This document shows positions 45,832-58,044 of a DNA stretch of 64,000 nt, one piece after another. The translations under genes were made by a program, and so were the position numbers. This stretch comes from Neckera pumila (Eukaryota; Streptophyta; Bryopsida; Hypnales; Neckeraceae): NCBI GenBank assembly GCA_963969595.1, contig OZ018411.1, positions 11,596,501 through 11,660,500 of the forward strand. Reading direction: 5' to 3'. Positions within the stretch are counted from its first letter, which is position 1. Every line of letters starts with the position of its first letter. The notes beneath the pieces are model-generated. The model did no database searches. It worked only from the letters and a program-made list of their open reading frames with translations, and was not told the origin of the DNA.

Positions 45832-47534
45832 TTACCTTAGGGGTTAGGCTTTGTATCTGCAAATGAGGATCTAGACAACGACGACCCCTTGGCTGGTCGT
45901 CATTATGTCTTTTACTTTTGAATAATTTGAAGGCAACTGAAAGCTTCCTGGCTTCCTGCCCTCGTCTGCAATGTGGCAGAACATGTTTACTCATGTGCAA
46001 CAATTGACGGCATACTTCCCAATATTATGTTAAGTTACTGTATGTAGTAATAACTTCAGTTTAACTGCTGGTGCAACAGCATCCTTCACAAGTACAAGTG
46101 GCTTAACTTTTGTCAACCTCGGCTGCATTTGAAGCTTTTGAGTTAAGTTAAGTTATTGTATTTCTATGGGAGGATGGACACTTCTGTCTTGCAAGTGTCA
46201 ATGGCTTTGAAACTGCACTGGCACCATGAAATGAGCCAGGATCACTATTACCGTCATTTATGTGAAGTCCATCTGCTCACTTGCCGCTCTTGCGGTGATG
46301 TGAATCGTGCGTGAACTCGTACTTGTTTTATTTCTTATGATTTACCTCAAGTCAGTGACCAGACAGGGAAGAGATCACAATTTCTTTGATTTTAATCTGT
46401 TGGAGTCACGTTTAAGGTAAATGTCGCCATAGTTGATCATGACCCATAACCAACCTATAGGGGGCACTATTTCCAACCACGGCTAAAAAGTTTAGAATGT
46501 GTTTTTTCAAGGTTGGTACTAATAAGGTTATGACACGTTCCAAAGTAGTGAGGAAGAAAAATAAGAAATAGTGAGCAGAAAAGCGTTTTTTTAGATGATT
46601 GGAATTGGATGACTCTAGAGATTGGCTACTAGTCCTGACAACTTTTTGACTCCCAAAATTCATAGTAATTTCAATTTTGGGAATAAAAATACAAAAATTT
46701 GGGAATCCCTATATTTCTTATCTTTCTACATGGTAAAAATTTCTTGTGTCTTAAATTACTCAACATCTGTTGGGAAATCCCTTAAGTTATTGGGTATGGG
46801 TACATTCACCTTAATTTCCCATGATAAAAAAGAACCATTGTTGAACTTCTTGGTTTTTGATGGATATTAATGGAAAATAAGTAGGAGAGATGAAAGAAAG
46901 AAATGACTGAAGATGCTGTTATTTCTAGTTATAACTAGAGATTTGTGTAGTGGTCCGAGATGACCCTATACTACCGGGTGATGGTGGAAAGGTACCGAAA
47001 TCAAATGGCATGGTTACAAGGTTGATACTTGGTGGCGACAAGTTGCATTTATTTGGCGTGAAAGCAGCCTTTCTAGATGGACCCCTTGCAGTGTGTTCTT
47101 CAACACACTTATGTCAATAAAAAAAAGGTGTAATTAACATCACCCAACTTATTTATTGACCCCAAAACAATGTGGATACTTGCTGATATGATAAACATAA
47201 CATTCAGTAGTAGTCATTGCAACTGCCTTCTTCGGACGGATGATGTGGAATATATCATATCATTTCATCCGAGGGATGAATTGGTGTGGTATTATCCACA
47301 CCAAATCAGTAGCTATAAAGACACTTGACCAAATTTGTCAAAACTTAGCAAGTTGCCTGAGTCAGTTACAAGGTCGCAGCTGCACATTGAGGTTAACAAC
47401 AAATTAAGTACTTTGATATAAAACAATAAATAAAATAGCAAACTTATTCAAAATGGCAATCAATTTATAGAGATCAATTATCTCAATGCTTGAATTACAT
47501 CACTTTGATGTGATTGTCATTCATGTTTTGTATG
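45832..47534. other. Intergenic stretch
   Basis: A patch near 45850-46400 is less AT-rich than its surroundings, but no coherent exons were found. A second truncated CCTTAGGGGTTAGG end lies immediately after the repeat at 45831. Frames near 46412-46870 have no recognisable features. Confidence 0.35.
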
Positions 47535-48148
47535 TTCAAGTGAAAAGACAATTCTATATATACACATGGGGTGGTAGGAGGTAGAACAACCCATGTGGGA
47601 TAAATAAATTTGAATTTGTAGTTTCTCAAGCACTCATAGTTAAGTCAAAAACAATTTTTTTTGTTAAAAGTAGAATTTTAGGCCTCATTTAGGCATAGTA
47701 AAATAACTTTTCTCAAAACCTTTAAACTTTAAAAAGTTGGTGAATGAAGATAAGTTTCACCTCCAAAAATCCGTTTGGCATTTTGAATCTCCAATCAAAA
47801 GTTATAGACAAATTTGAGAGAGAATTTTTAAAAATGTTAAAGAAAATGTCCATTCCAACCCCTCTTTCAAATTTGTCTATAACTTTTGATTGGAGATTCA
47901 AAATGCCAAACGGATTTTTGGAGGTGAAACTTGTCTTCATTCACCAACTTTTAAAGTTTAAAGGTTTTGAGAAAAGTTATGTTACTATGCCTAAATGAGG
48001 CCTAAAATTCTACTTTTAACACAATTTTTTGTTTTTGACTTAACTATGAGTGCTTGAGAAACTACAAATTCGAATTTATTTATCCCACATAGATTGCTCT
48101 ACCTCCTACCACCCCATGTGTATATATAGAGTTGTCTTTTCACTTGAA
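47535..48148. repeat. Long near-perfect inverted repeat, about 614 bp
   Basis: Left arm (about 47535-47835) and right arm (about 47848-48148) are near-identical inverted copies. Outer ends are TTCAAGTGAAAAGACAATTC and its inverse. Inner matches include GGCCTCATTTAGGCATAGTA, CACCTCCAAAAATCCGTTTG and TCCAATCAAAAGTTATAGAC against their inverses. Frames on opposite strands (47722-47940 and 47744-47998) even encode the same peptides because of the symmetry. A transcript in either direction would fold into a hairpin of about 300 bp. This is the least diverged member of the family also found at 4475, 41285 and 42796. Confidence 0.9.
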
Positions 48149-48721
48149 ACCCAAAATATGTTATTGATGACAAATGGTTGTAATGCATTATTCATCGGAT
48201 TCTTTGCCAACATGTTTTTCTACAAATATTTGTTGATTTGTATGTCTGGTCCTAAAATTAACAAAGAAAGAGAAACAAAACATAATATACTGCCACTATC
48301 CTGGTTCCGAAACTTACATTAATTATTTAAGAATGAATTTTGTGGATGAGGACTCCAGGGAGGGAAAGGCAGCCTCTTTGAAGGCTATTGAATGTTACGA
48401 AGAAGTCAGTCATACACTGAAGCCTTGGGGTTTGTTTTCTTACAATAGTTTTGTAAACAGGCTATGGCTGCCTTCTTGGAAGAATTGAACTGGAGCTCAT
48501 GCGTGGCGACGAACTTATGAGCAGTTTACAGCCACACATTTTTTCTTTGTTTTTAAAAAACACATGGACAATTTCCATTGAAAAGGATATGGACACACTT
48601 TTCAAACCATCCAATAGTACATGCTAGTCTATGAGTTAAGAAAACATGTTCAATACAAAGTTGAGGAAGAGCAAAACATTTTATAACTTCCAGTGGTACA
48701 GATTCAGCAAAGAGGGCTGTC
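48149..48721. other. Intergenic stretch
   Basis: No gene was found. A motif AAACACATGGACAATTTCCAT near 48560 recurs near 57080, probably from a shared old repeat. Confidence 0.35.
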
Positions 48722-49054
48722 TAAGGTAGGAAGTCCCAAAATGGACCATCCGTAAGGGCTGGAACTGAATTTTGGGGAGGTGAAACATCTTGAAATATTT
48801 TCCAGTAAATTTTAGTAGAAAGACAAGTGGAATTGACATCTAACCCAAGTCGTTTCATATTTTTTGGAGCTTTGTGGAATTAGTTATAAAATTTTGAAGT
48901 TGAAATGGCATAAAGCTCTAAAATGGATCACCTCCTAAAATATACACTACCTGTACATTATTGAAGGCTATGAAAAAGTAACATGTACAAATAGTGTACA
49001 TTTAAGGAGGTGGTTCATTTTAGAGCCCGCTCGCTTTTAGAACCTCCTACCTTA
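48722..49054. repeat. Dispersed repeat with TAAGGTAGGA ends, copy 1
   Basis: It begins TAAGGTAGGAAGTCCCAAAA and ends TTTTAGAACCTCCTACCTTA, an imperfect inverted pair. Internal blocks include GGGGAGGTGAAACATCTTG, AACCCAAGTCGTTTCATATT and a palindromic TGTACATT..ACATGTACAAA region. An inverted copy lies at 49956-50262 and a third copy at 63716-63972. Confidence 0.7.
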
Positions 49055-49955
49055 CATTACTCTTGTGGGTTGGATGTAAGGTATGTACCCCAAATGCGCC
49101 ACTTACCCAAAACTACCATTGTCACTTTGTTTACATTTCCAAAATTAATATGTAAGAAAGATTTTGGAATATCTACCAAAAAAAACTTTGACCCTTCATA
49201 ACTTTTGCATACTATGTCCAAATTATGTGTTCTTTGGTGCGTCTCTTTTCACTTGCCACAAGAAAAATATGAAAATTTTGACCAATCTAATAATCATAAT
49301 TAGGCACAATAGTAAAAAGTGGCAGCTTAGGGGATACCCACCTTGGTTGTTTTTTTCTTATTTATTTTGGATCGTATAAAAAGCGATTTTCACTAGAGTG
49401 ATGAAATGAAATTACCTTCATCCATGAGAGTAGATAAAAACATGTAAGATATGGATGCAGTCTTATCTTTTCATCCAAAATAAGAAAACACTATCTAATA
49501 GACACTATCTAAATTTTGAGTTTCATTTGATGAAAAAAAGGCCTTGGGACTTTAGAGGTTAATCAACGACAAAATGGGAATCAACTTTTACTAGAAAAAA
49601 CAAAAAGGTCTCTAAGGCCAAGCCTTATTCACCCCCAATCCTTGATACCCACAAAAGGCCATCCAAACCATGCTCTCACACTATAGCTTGAAATTCAACA
49701 ACCCTCTCTCTTTTCGTGTGTACATGGAAAAGAGCAACATCCACCATTCGTTCTTGGTTATTTTTTGAGTTTCAAAAAGAAAATAAAAGAAAATGAGCAA
49801 CACCAATCCCTAAAATTTTGTACCAAAACAATAGGGGGAGGGGGAGTGAGTCGGTCACAGTGACAGAGTTCAACGAACTCACGAAATGTTGCCCTCAACC
49901 ACGTTAGGGAGTTCGATTCCTTGAGACCTACTGTAGCACGCTTTTAAATTGCACA
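49055..49955. other. AT-rich stretch between two inverted repeat copies
   Basis: A TTAA-type end GGGACTTTAGAGGTTAA lies near 49545-49562, another terminus of the CCCCTAAA family. Near 49850-49935 the sequence GTCACAGTGACAGAG..GGGAGTTCGATTCC resembles tRNA boxes A and B, which suggests an old SINE, but no fold is convincing. Confidence 0.35.
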
Positions 49956-50262
49956 GGTTCTAAAATCGCCCACCCTACTCAAATGTACACTGCTTGAACA
50001 TGTTGCTTTTTCATAGCCTTCAGCAATGTACAAACAACGTACATTTTAAGGGGTGGGCGATTTTAGAGCCCTATACCACTTCAACTTCAAAATTTCATAA
50101 CTAATTTCCAAAAGCTTCAAAAAATATGAAACGACTTGGGTTGGATGCCAATTCCTCTTGTCTTTCTAATAAAATTTACTTGAAAAATATTTCAAGACGT
50201 TTCACCTCCCCAAAATTCAGTTTCAGCTCTTAAGTGAGCGATTTATGGACCTCCTACCTTGT
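49956..50262. repeat. Dispersed repeat, inverted copy 2
   Basis: It runs GGTTCTAAAATCGCCCACCC, then GTACATTTTAAGGGGTGGG, AAAATATGAAACGACTTGGG, TCACCTCCCCAAAATTCAGT and GGACCTCCTACCTT. The order and orientation are opposite to 48722-49054, so the two copies form a widely spaced inverted pair. Confidence 0.7.
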
Positions 50263-51820
50263 GTAGTGTTGTAGCAATTCCGCGCCGCATCCTCCCTCTT
50301 CCGCATTTGTTTGTCTTCACTTTCCAGCGAATCATTGCTCCCTAAAGAAACCTTTGATTGGGTCTTTCCAGACATTTCAGGGGGGTGGAGTGAGTATTCT
50401 AGAAGTCCAGTCAAGCGGAGGTCGCCGGTCGCCGGTCGCCAGGTCGTCGGGCTGGTACAGAACGGTAGGACGTAACTGAAACCGACTGAAAGTCCGAGGA
50501 AGTAAATTCCTGGAACTCCTGGAAGTAAACTGTCACATCTAACGAACTCCCTAACTAAAGTTTAACCTCCGATTCAGAACAGAATTAACCACAGAAGCCT
50601 TAGTTCACTTAATGCTCTCAGATTAGTTTAACTGAAGCCAGCAACCCGTAATCACGCATTCCGGTTATAGCTCCTGCAAGCCGAGCCAGTGCCCGAGCAG
50701 AGCCGATGGACGATGATGCAGAAAGGCAGAGGCGATAGTAGAAAAGCCGCGAGCTTCGGCAGAAACTCCCGGATTTTGAGCACTGCAGTGGAGCTTCAGT
50801 TCACAGACGGAGAAAAAAGAAAGGAAACCCAACTGACAAAGTCGCACTCAAAGTCACACACCAAACTAAAACAATAAGTTAAGCTTCGAGCTTGACTGAG
50901 GGAGAGATACGGAAGCCTATCGTCTTTTTCCTCTTTGACTCGGACCTTCCCTTCCCTTCCACACTGTTGAAGGTGGAGGTCGGATGGAAACGAAGTTACC
51001 GCTCATCGATACTCCCCCCCTTGATCTTCCGAGTGGGTGCGTGCGGGAGCGTTGGAGTCCACCGCACGCTGCGTGACGGTCAAATTGGGGAACGGAGTGG
51101 GTGCTGTTCGGCAGGTATTTGTGGGGCTTTTCATGGGGGTTCACGGAGCTTAGACTTGGGGTGGGGGTGGGGTGGGTGGGGTGGGGAATGAAAGAGACAG
51201 AGCCCGTGGTTCAGTTTGACGAGAACGGGAGGGGATTTGCCGTTGAAACGGGAGGGGAAGGATGAGCTGGGATTCCGTATAACGAGTTTGCTGATCATGC
51301 GCACAGCCAGGGTAGGATTCGGGCCACTGGGTATGGTGAATTGCGCTCGTGCTGGGGCTTGATTTGAGTGAGCTTGTTCAGTGGCTATGGTGCTCACGAG
51401 GGTGGGAGGATTGAAGCTACGTGTGGAGGGTATGGCTAATCCCGATTTCGCGTTCTTTTCGTGGTTTCGTTGCAAGACATCGATGGGAGTGGTTTTACCA
51501 GGGCTTTCTGAAAAAGAGGCGACTTTGAGGAAGAAGCTGTGGACGTCGTCTTTATGAATCCTGTCCATTTCGAGGTACGGCGCCCAATTGCATGTGGTGC
51601 AATGTACCAGAATTCTGGCCGTGAATTCTGGCCGTGAATTCGAGCTCTGGGGAGTAACGTAGTGGTTGTCCCTTGACAAACAAACCTATTTAAAAGGGAT
51701 GGTTAGGACTGCCCAGGACATGTGGACCGTGTGGTGCTTGGAGACATGAAATGGGCGGCTGCAGATGAGCACAACTGCAAGCACCCAGTTTACCTCCCTG
51801 GGGCTAATTGCAGCTGGAGA
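50263..51820 (+). promoter_or_regulatory. Upstream region of the receptor kinase gene
   Basis: Composition switches to GC-rich here, with direct GGTCGCC repeats at about 50420-50445. TATTTAAAAGG at 51687-51697 is the best TATA-like site. It would put a transcription start near 51720 and give a short leader before ATG 51746 or ATG 51821. Short frames on both strands between 50900 and 51680 show no domain or splice support. One minus-strand frame (51679-51131) lacks an ATG at its start. Confidence 0.4.
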
Positions 51821-54800
51821 ATGCTGTCATTCCTGGTGAAGCTCATCTTCTATGGACTTGGGGTGTGGGTGATTACGCGACCGCTGGCTGTAGCCGCGGG
51901 GCCGGAACCCTTGCGAGTCTCTCTTGCAATTTCGGATGGAGATTCAGGGGCCGTGATTGTCAGAGGTGAGTCTTAGCCATGGCCACTTTCTTGTTTTTTG
52001 TTCCAACATCATGTCAGGTTTGAAGTTTAATGTAGGGTTTCCCTGCGAAATGGCTCTTCTCATATACACCTTGCTTATTACGATTCTTCTGGAAGCTGCT
52101 TCTGAAAAGAAAGTCCTTGTTAAAGTGGTTCCAAGCATTGCCACATCATGGGTGATGGTTTTTGTCAGTGTTTGCACTGAAATGACGATCGTGCCTTTCA
52201 TTTATACGTGAAATCACTGAAATGTGTTTGTAAATCTAGGTTTGCAATCTACTACAGCAGAATCATTGATTAGTGAAGACCGACGAGCTTTGAAGGACTG
52301 GGCAAGCGCGCTCTTAAACGAGACGTATAACATCAAATTACGTTGGTTATCTGACAACGCCTCCTCACCATGTGGATGGTATGGAGTAGAATGTGGGTAT
52401 ACGAACGGAGAATATCGAATCTCCGTCATCGATTTTTCCGGTTTCAACCTCTCTGGATCCATGCCCTCTGGTCTTGGCTATCTGACAGGTCTGCAATCGT
52501 TAGCATTGGCTTACAATAACTTCAGTGGAGGGATTCCTGTTGACCTCGGGAACTGTATCAACCTCAAGGTTAGTTCAAGCTTGGATTGAGATGGAGTTGA
52601 ATTGTCCTCAGTCTTTCTAATTGAGCCCCTAAATGTTTCTGAATATGATTTTTCTTCTCTAGAAGCTAAGTTAACTAGTAGAGGCTCTGCCGGAGGTATT
52701 CTAGAATACCTAACTGCATTAAACCCTACCAATTGTAACGCCAATTAAGGCAGTTTCGATTGTAAACCCTGCCTGTGTAACGCAGCTAGGGTTTCTAGAA
52801 TACCCCTGATGTGGCGGGTTCTAATGATACGAGTTCAAACTGTGCATAATACTTTTTCAAAACATGGCGTCTTTTCTACGGTTTGCATTTCAAATTGTGG
52901 TGGTTATGGCTTATGGTTATGACGCCTGCTCTTTACAGCAGCTTTTATCTGTAAGAGGGAAGCGTTCATTCATACGAGTTTCTTATACTAGGGAAATGTA
53001 TCGTTTTCTAGTCGATCAGAAACACATTCCTGTTTTGCAGTCTGAGTTACTTTACGCATGCTAGAATGTGCTAATTTGACACGATGGCATGTGTTGCAGT
53101 CGTTGGATCTCTCCTTCAATATTTTTCAAGGGAGCCTCCCTGGAGAGATATTCGACAATTGCGGGAACTTGGAGTACTTTAACGTCGAAGGGAATCATCT
53201 GGAAGGGCCGCTACCCCAGCAGCTATGGAGTTGCAGAAACATCCTCGAGATGCAATTCGCCGGCAACAACTTCACGGGTGACCTGACCTTGAGTGTGGGC
53301 CGTCAACGCCGCTTGTTAGAGAGACTGAAGGTCCTGAACGTGCACTCAAATGAATTGACTGGAAATTTGTCCGATGTCCTAGATGTCATTGGGTGCTCTA
53401 AACTAGCGCACCTTGACCTTTCCTTCAACCAGTTTCACGGCGTCATTCCAACTGCGCTGGGAAGTTGCAGTCAGCTTTCATATCTCAACCTTCAAGGCAA
53501 CTTGCTGACGGGCACAATACCAGCAGAGCTCGGTCTCTTGCAGAAACTGGAGTGCTTGGGTTTAGGCAGGAATCGCATCACAGGGACCATCCCTGAAAAT
53601 GTGACGCAGTGCCGGTTGCTCTCTGCGTTTGATGTGGGCTTGAATTTTCTCTCTGGATCCTTACCGAGGTGGTTGAGCCAGATGCCTAGTCTCCGGTATT
53701 TCACTGCTCACTCGAACAACCTTTCGGGGAAGATTCCGCTTGAACTTGCACAAGCACCTACTTTGTACCACTTTGACGTGGGTAACAACAGTTTGAGTGG
53801 TGAAATTCCTCCAGAGCTTGCGAATCTGACCACCTTGCGGTTCCTACGCTTGGCGAGGAACCAGTTCTTTGGCTCGGTGCCATCAACTTTGGGCAACTTG
53901 ACTGCCTTACGAGGGCTGGATTTATCAGTTAACTTTATTACTGGACCTTTACCGTCCTCGTTTGGTAACCTACAGAGCCTCCTGTGGTTACAGATGGCGG
54001 ATAACCAACTGACTGGCGTAATTCCACCCGAAATGGCCAAGTGCTCGAGTTTGCTATGGCTGAACCTGCGCAACAATCGCTTGACGGGGGAAATGCCGCC
54101 TGATTTGTTTTCGCTGGGCGTGGATGCGGGGAGCACGTTTTTAGCCATTCAGCAAGCGAATGATTTCCCTCCTATCAACTTTGGCGAGTGCTCGCTGACA
54201 CGGAGCTGGATACCAGGGGAGGATCCACCGTTTGAAAATATGGCGAAGAATTTGAACCATGACATGTGCCGGACGCAATGGCTGGAGATTTTGAAAGGGA
54301 CGAAGGTCTCGATGGCTTACTGGCAGCTCTCCAACAACAACTTCATGGGGCCGATTCCCGTGCCAGCCCTGCACCTGTCCAACCTGTCTTGTCTTTTTCT
54401 GTCACGGAACAAACTCTCAGGCTCAATCCCGGCAAACTTCAGCCATGTTCCATTTATCAACATTGACTTGCAACACAACCACATCAGTAGCTCCATTCCA
54501 GATATATTCGAGACTCTGGCACCCACTCTCCAAAGCTTACAGCTTTCGTACAACAACCTCTCGGGTCCGCTGCCGAGCTCCTTAAACAAGCTGAGCTTTT
54601 TGAGGAGTTACAACTTCTCAGGAAACCCCGAGTTAGAAGGTCCCGTGCCTTACAACGCTTCCTTTCGCAACTTCGATCCCACTGCTTACCTCAACGACAC
54701 GAAGCTCTGCAGGTGGAAAGACGAGACGCAGATTCCATCGGCGCAGGAAATGAGGTTCTGCTCCAGCTTATCCCCTGCCGAGCTTCCTCCCAACCAAAGC

Positions 54801-55952
54801 GGGTTCGTAAAACACTTGGTCCTAGCCTGCACACTCATTGGCGTCTTCGGTGGCATTTTACTGTTCTTCGCAGTGGGCTCTCTATTTCTGTTATTCTTGA
54901 AGTGTAGGAAGATACACTTGCTGAGAAGAAAGAAAGCTGCTGTGTTCATGGACGTGGACAGCGACTTCAGGTTGTACGACTCGTCTCCTATGCGCCTTTA
55001 CATTCCTATCACATGCTTCGGCTCCCTCAAGGCCTTGACATACTCGGATCTCGTCGTCGCGACTGACAATTTCAGCTCGGCGAAGATCATCGGGGATGGC
55101 GGGTTTGGGATGGTGTACAAGGCGAAGCTGGCAGACGGCAGTATTGTGGCCATTAAGAAACTTGTGCTCGATGGAGCTCAAGGGGACCGAGAGTTTCAAG
55201 CGGAGATGGAGACTTTGGGGCTAATCACGCACCGCAATTTAGTGCCCTTGCTGGGATACTGTTGCAGGTCGAGAGAGCGTTTACTTGTGTACAAGTGCCT
55301 CACCAACGGAAGCTTGGACGATTGGTTGTACGAGAGCGAGGAGCGCGCGGCCATGCTTTCCTGGCCACTTCGGTTACGTATCGCTGCAGGCATAGCGCAA
55401 GGCCTGGCGTTTCTTCACCACCACTGTAAGCCCTTGATCATCCACCGCGACATGAAAACCAGCAACATTCTTTTGGACGAGAATTTCGACGCGTGCTTGA
55501 CAGACTTTGGGTTAGCGCGTCTCATGGACCTGCAAATGACGCATGTGAGTACCGTGGTGGCCGGCACACCGGGATACGTCCCGCCAGAGTATGGGCAAAC
55601 CTGGAGAGCGACTGCGAAAGGAGACGTATACAGCTTTGGGGTGGTGATGCTGGAACTCGTGTCGGGGAAACGACCCATTGGGCCGGCGTTTCATGGGATG
55701 GAAGGGGGAAACTTAGTCTCCTGGGTGAAGAGCCTGACGAAAGAGAATCGGTACAGTGATGTGTATGATCCTGTTGTTGCGAAAACTGGAGATGAGGAAG
55801 CACTTCAGGATTTTTTGACACTGGCGGTTTCTTGCACTTCCTTTGATATGCGGGTGCGGCCCACGATGCTGCAAGTCTCTGCAGAACTGGAGGAGCTCAA
55901 ATTGCAGCAACAAATCATGACAACATCCGGGTCTATCAAGCTAGAGGATTGA
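51821..55952 (+). CDS. LRR receptor-like kinase (EMS1/BRI1/PSKR-like, LRR-X type)
   Basis: Exons are 51821-51965, 52240-52568 and 53100-55952. Junctions are GAG|GTGAGT..CTAG|GT (phase 1) and AAG|GTTAGT..GCAG|TCG (phase 0). The coding length is 3327 nt, 1108 residues. ATG 51821 gives a normal signal peptide (MLSFLVKLIFYGLGVWVI); ATG 51746 would add 25 residues in frame. Next come an LRR N-cap with SSPCGWYGVEC and about 21 LRRs, many GxIP type, broken after repeat 16 by a non-LRR island of about 60 residues holding two cysteines. A membrane helix lies at about residues 730-760. In the kinase, the Gly loop GDGGFGMVYKA is near 824, VAIKK near 844, HRD near 940 and DFG near 960, then GTPGYVPPEYG. 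All catalytic residues are present (RD type). It should be a plasma-membrane receptor for a peptide or steroid ligand, signalling with a SERK-type co-receptor. The ligand is unknown. Confidence 0.93.
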
Positions 55953-58044
55953 GAGACTCAGGCCTTCAGTGGTTGCGTTCGCTTGTTGCCTTGCAAGTTA
56001 TGGTGGCAGGACGAGAGCGTTGATTTTCCAGTGACTTTGTGATATGATCCTCTTTGTATTATAGCACACCAGGAGTTGGAGCAGGAGCTTGTGGTTAGTC
56101 AAGACTCATTGATTTTACGTAAAAGGAATTAAAATAGATCTCAGCCGAGGCGTGTTGGAAAGGAAGCTGTAAATACTATGAGAGGTTTAATTAGCTTAAC
56201 ACTCCTGATATTTAGACTTGAATGTACATTTTCAGTTTTGACCGCCTAGAATCGAAATCCTTGTGCCGGCTTGTGATAGGCAGAAGGTTTGAAGTGTAGA
56301 GGGAGTTATTATGTTGTAACTTTCGAATTCTACTGTTGCCCCCCTTGAAGTTCCATTACTATTGGGAGCTGGATATACACGTACACTACTTTAGTACCTT
56401 CTGACCGGAGCGCCTGTACTTAACTTCCACCCTGTGACAGACCTGACTTGGCCCTTTAGTTAGCGACGGGTCTTCAAATTTGGATATCCAATCCAAGGAC
56501 GTGATTATTAAAATAGCAGCAGAAGCTGCCGCTCTATGGATGATTAGAGCAACTGTGGGTACGTGTTCCCTGCAACCTTACTGGGAAGGCCCTTAATGGG
56601 AGGGCAATTTGTAAGAGGGTGAGACCTAGTTTCCTGGGTCAGAATGTAATGGATACAAGATGCAAATGCAAGGGACAACCCCTGCGCACGGCCTCGAACC
56701 ATTTTACTTGAGGAACATCTTGACTTGCTTTATAATGCTGTGGCTCAGTGGCTCACACTGTCTGATTGCAACCAACACTCTCAATGCATTATTTTGGCTC
56801 ACTCACATACAACCTTGTACAGTACAGTACATTCAAGCTCCCATCAGATTCTTCTTAAACAACTTACCTTCCTCGCTTGTATCTTTATTAAAATGAATGA
56901 GAGAATGCGCATTATGGATTCTTAAGATTCAGGGCATCAGGGGCGATTCCAAGGTGCTACGGTATCCCCACTCCGAATGCTTGAGGGCTATTTGCATGAA
57001 GGCCATTCCAAAGTTGACCGTCTTATTAATCCTGAGTCAATTTCTGAGTCCACATTACATTTTTTTTTTTTTTTTCTCGAAACACATGGACAAATTCCAA
57101 TGAGTCCACATTACCTTTCATCTACACTAGACTAATTCGTTCTATTAGTGCGTGTGCCACTTATCAAAGAAATGCTATTCTTAACTTAGTGCAGGCTGAA
57201 ATATTACTCTATAATTCGAATTTTCACGAACAAGAATTTTTTGGTTGTGACACTGATACACTAATTTTGTGGCCTCACTAATGGGAGAAATCAGTGTAGT
57301 CAATGTGAAACGTATGGTGAATGATTGCTTTCAAAGGCGTTTTTTCGTTGAGGTTTGTAAACTTCATTATGCGCAGGTTATGTGACGAATAATAGGCCAC
57401 TGGTGTAAGAAAAAGCCGAGAAAATTGCCACCCAACTCGGAAGCCTTTGGTAACCTTTGGTAACTGAGCTGGAAGTGAATGAGATTATGCACTTGTATGC
57501 CCTGGAAACTGCGAATTTTGCATGAAACAGTCACCGGAGACTTCAGTTGCCAGACCGTTGAAAGAAGTTCAAAATTGAATCCATGGATGGACTTTTCCTG
57601 GGAGACAACGGTTGGCGGTTATAGTTATCGGTTGTTTGGTCTTCTAAGTCACCACCAACACCTTTCTGTATCCCTTTCCACTATCACTAACCCCCCTTCA
57701 CTTGCTATCGTCTTCACCTGCAAGCCTTCTCCACATTAAATAACTGAACATGCAACTCACCCTAAACCAAAAACAAAACTTTTCTTGAAAATCTTGATCT
57801 GAGATCGGTCAAGTAGATGAACCATCGCTAAGTCCAAATCGTCAGCATGCCACGGCATTCCGAAACAGAGGAAAACATTGCAGACTCATTGCTCTGGTGG
57901 TTGCAGGAGCCATGCATGATTTCGGGAAGTTCGTATTGTTTTCAAGTGAGCCTTATGACATGCCATGGCAAGGATTTGCAAGAAAATTCCAGTTTCGGCT
58001 TGGCATTTAATTGACTGAGGTTGACCCTGTTGAATTGGAGGCCG
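55953..58044. other. 3' UTR and intergenic region
   Basis: The first few hundred bases are probably the receptor kinase 3' UTR. A T tract lies at 57060-57076. A short open frame at 57847-58011 (MPRHSETEENIADSLLWWLQ) is in the same frame as the next gene and is separated from it only by a TGA at 58012-58014. It might be a 5' exon of that gene, but no good phase-matched splice pair was found. Confidence 0.4.

Noticed and set aside
49849..49935. tRNA gene or SINE head
   Set aside because: Box A- and box B-like motifs exist, but no cloverleaf can be drawn and no copies were seen elsewhere in the window.
51131..51679. 182-codon minus-strand frame upstream of the receptor kinase
   Set aside because: It starts with TTG, is Pro/Ser/His-rich from GC composition, and lies in the kinase promoter with no recognisable domain.
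55415..55913. Several long frames antisense or shifted within the kinase exon
   Set aside because: They are shadows of the strongly coding kinase frame.
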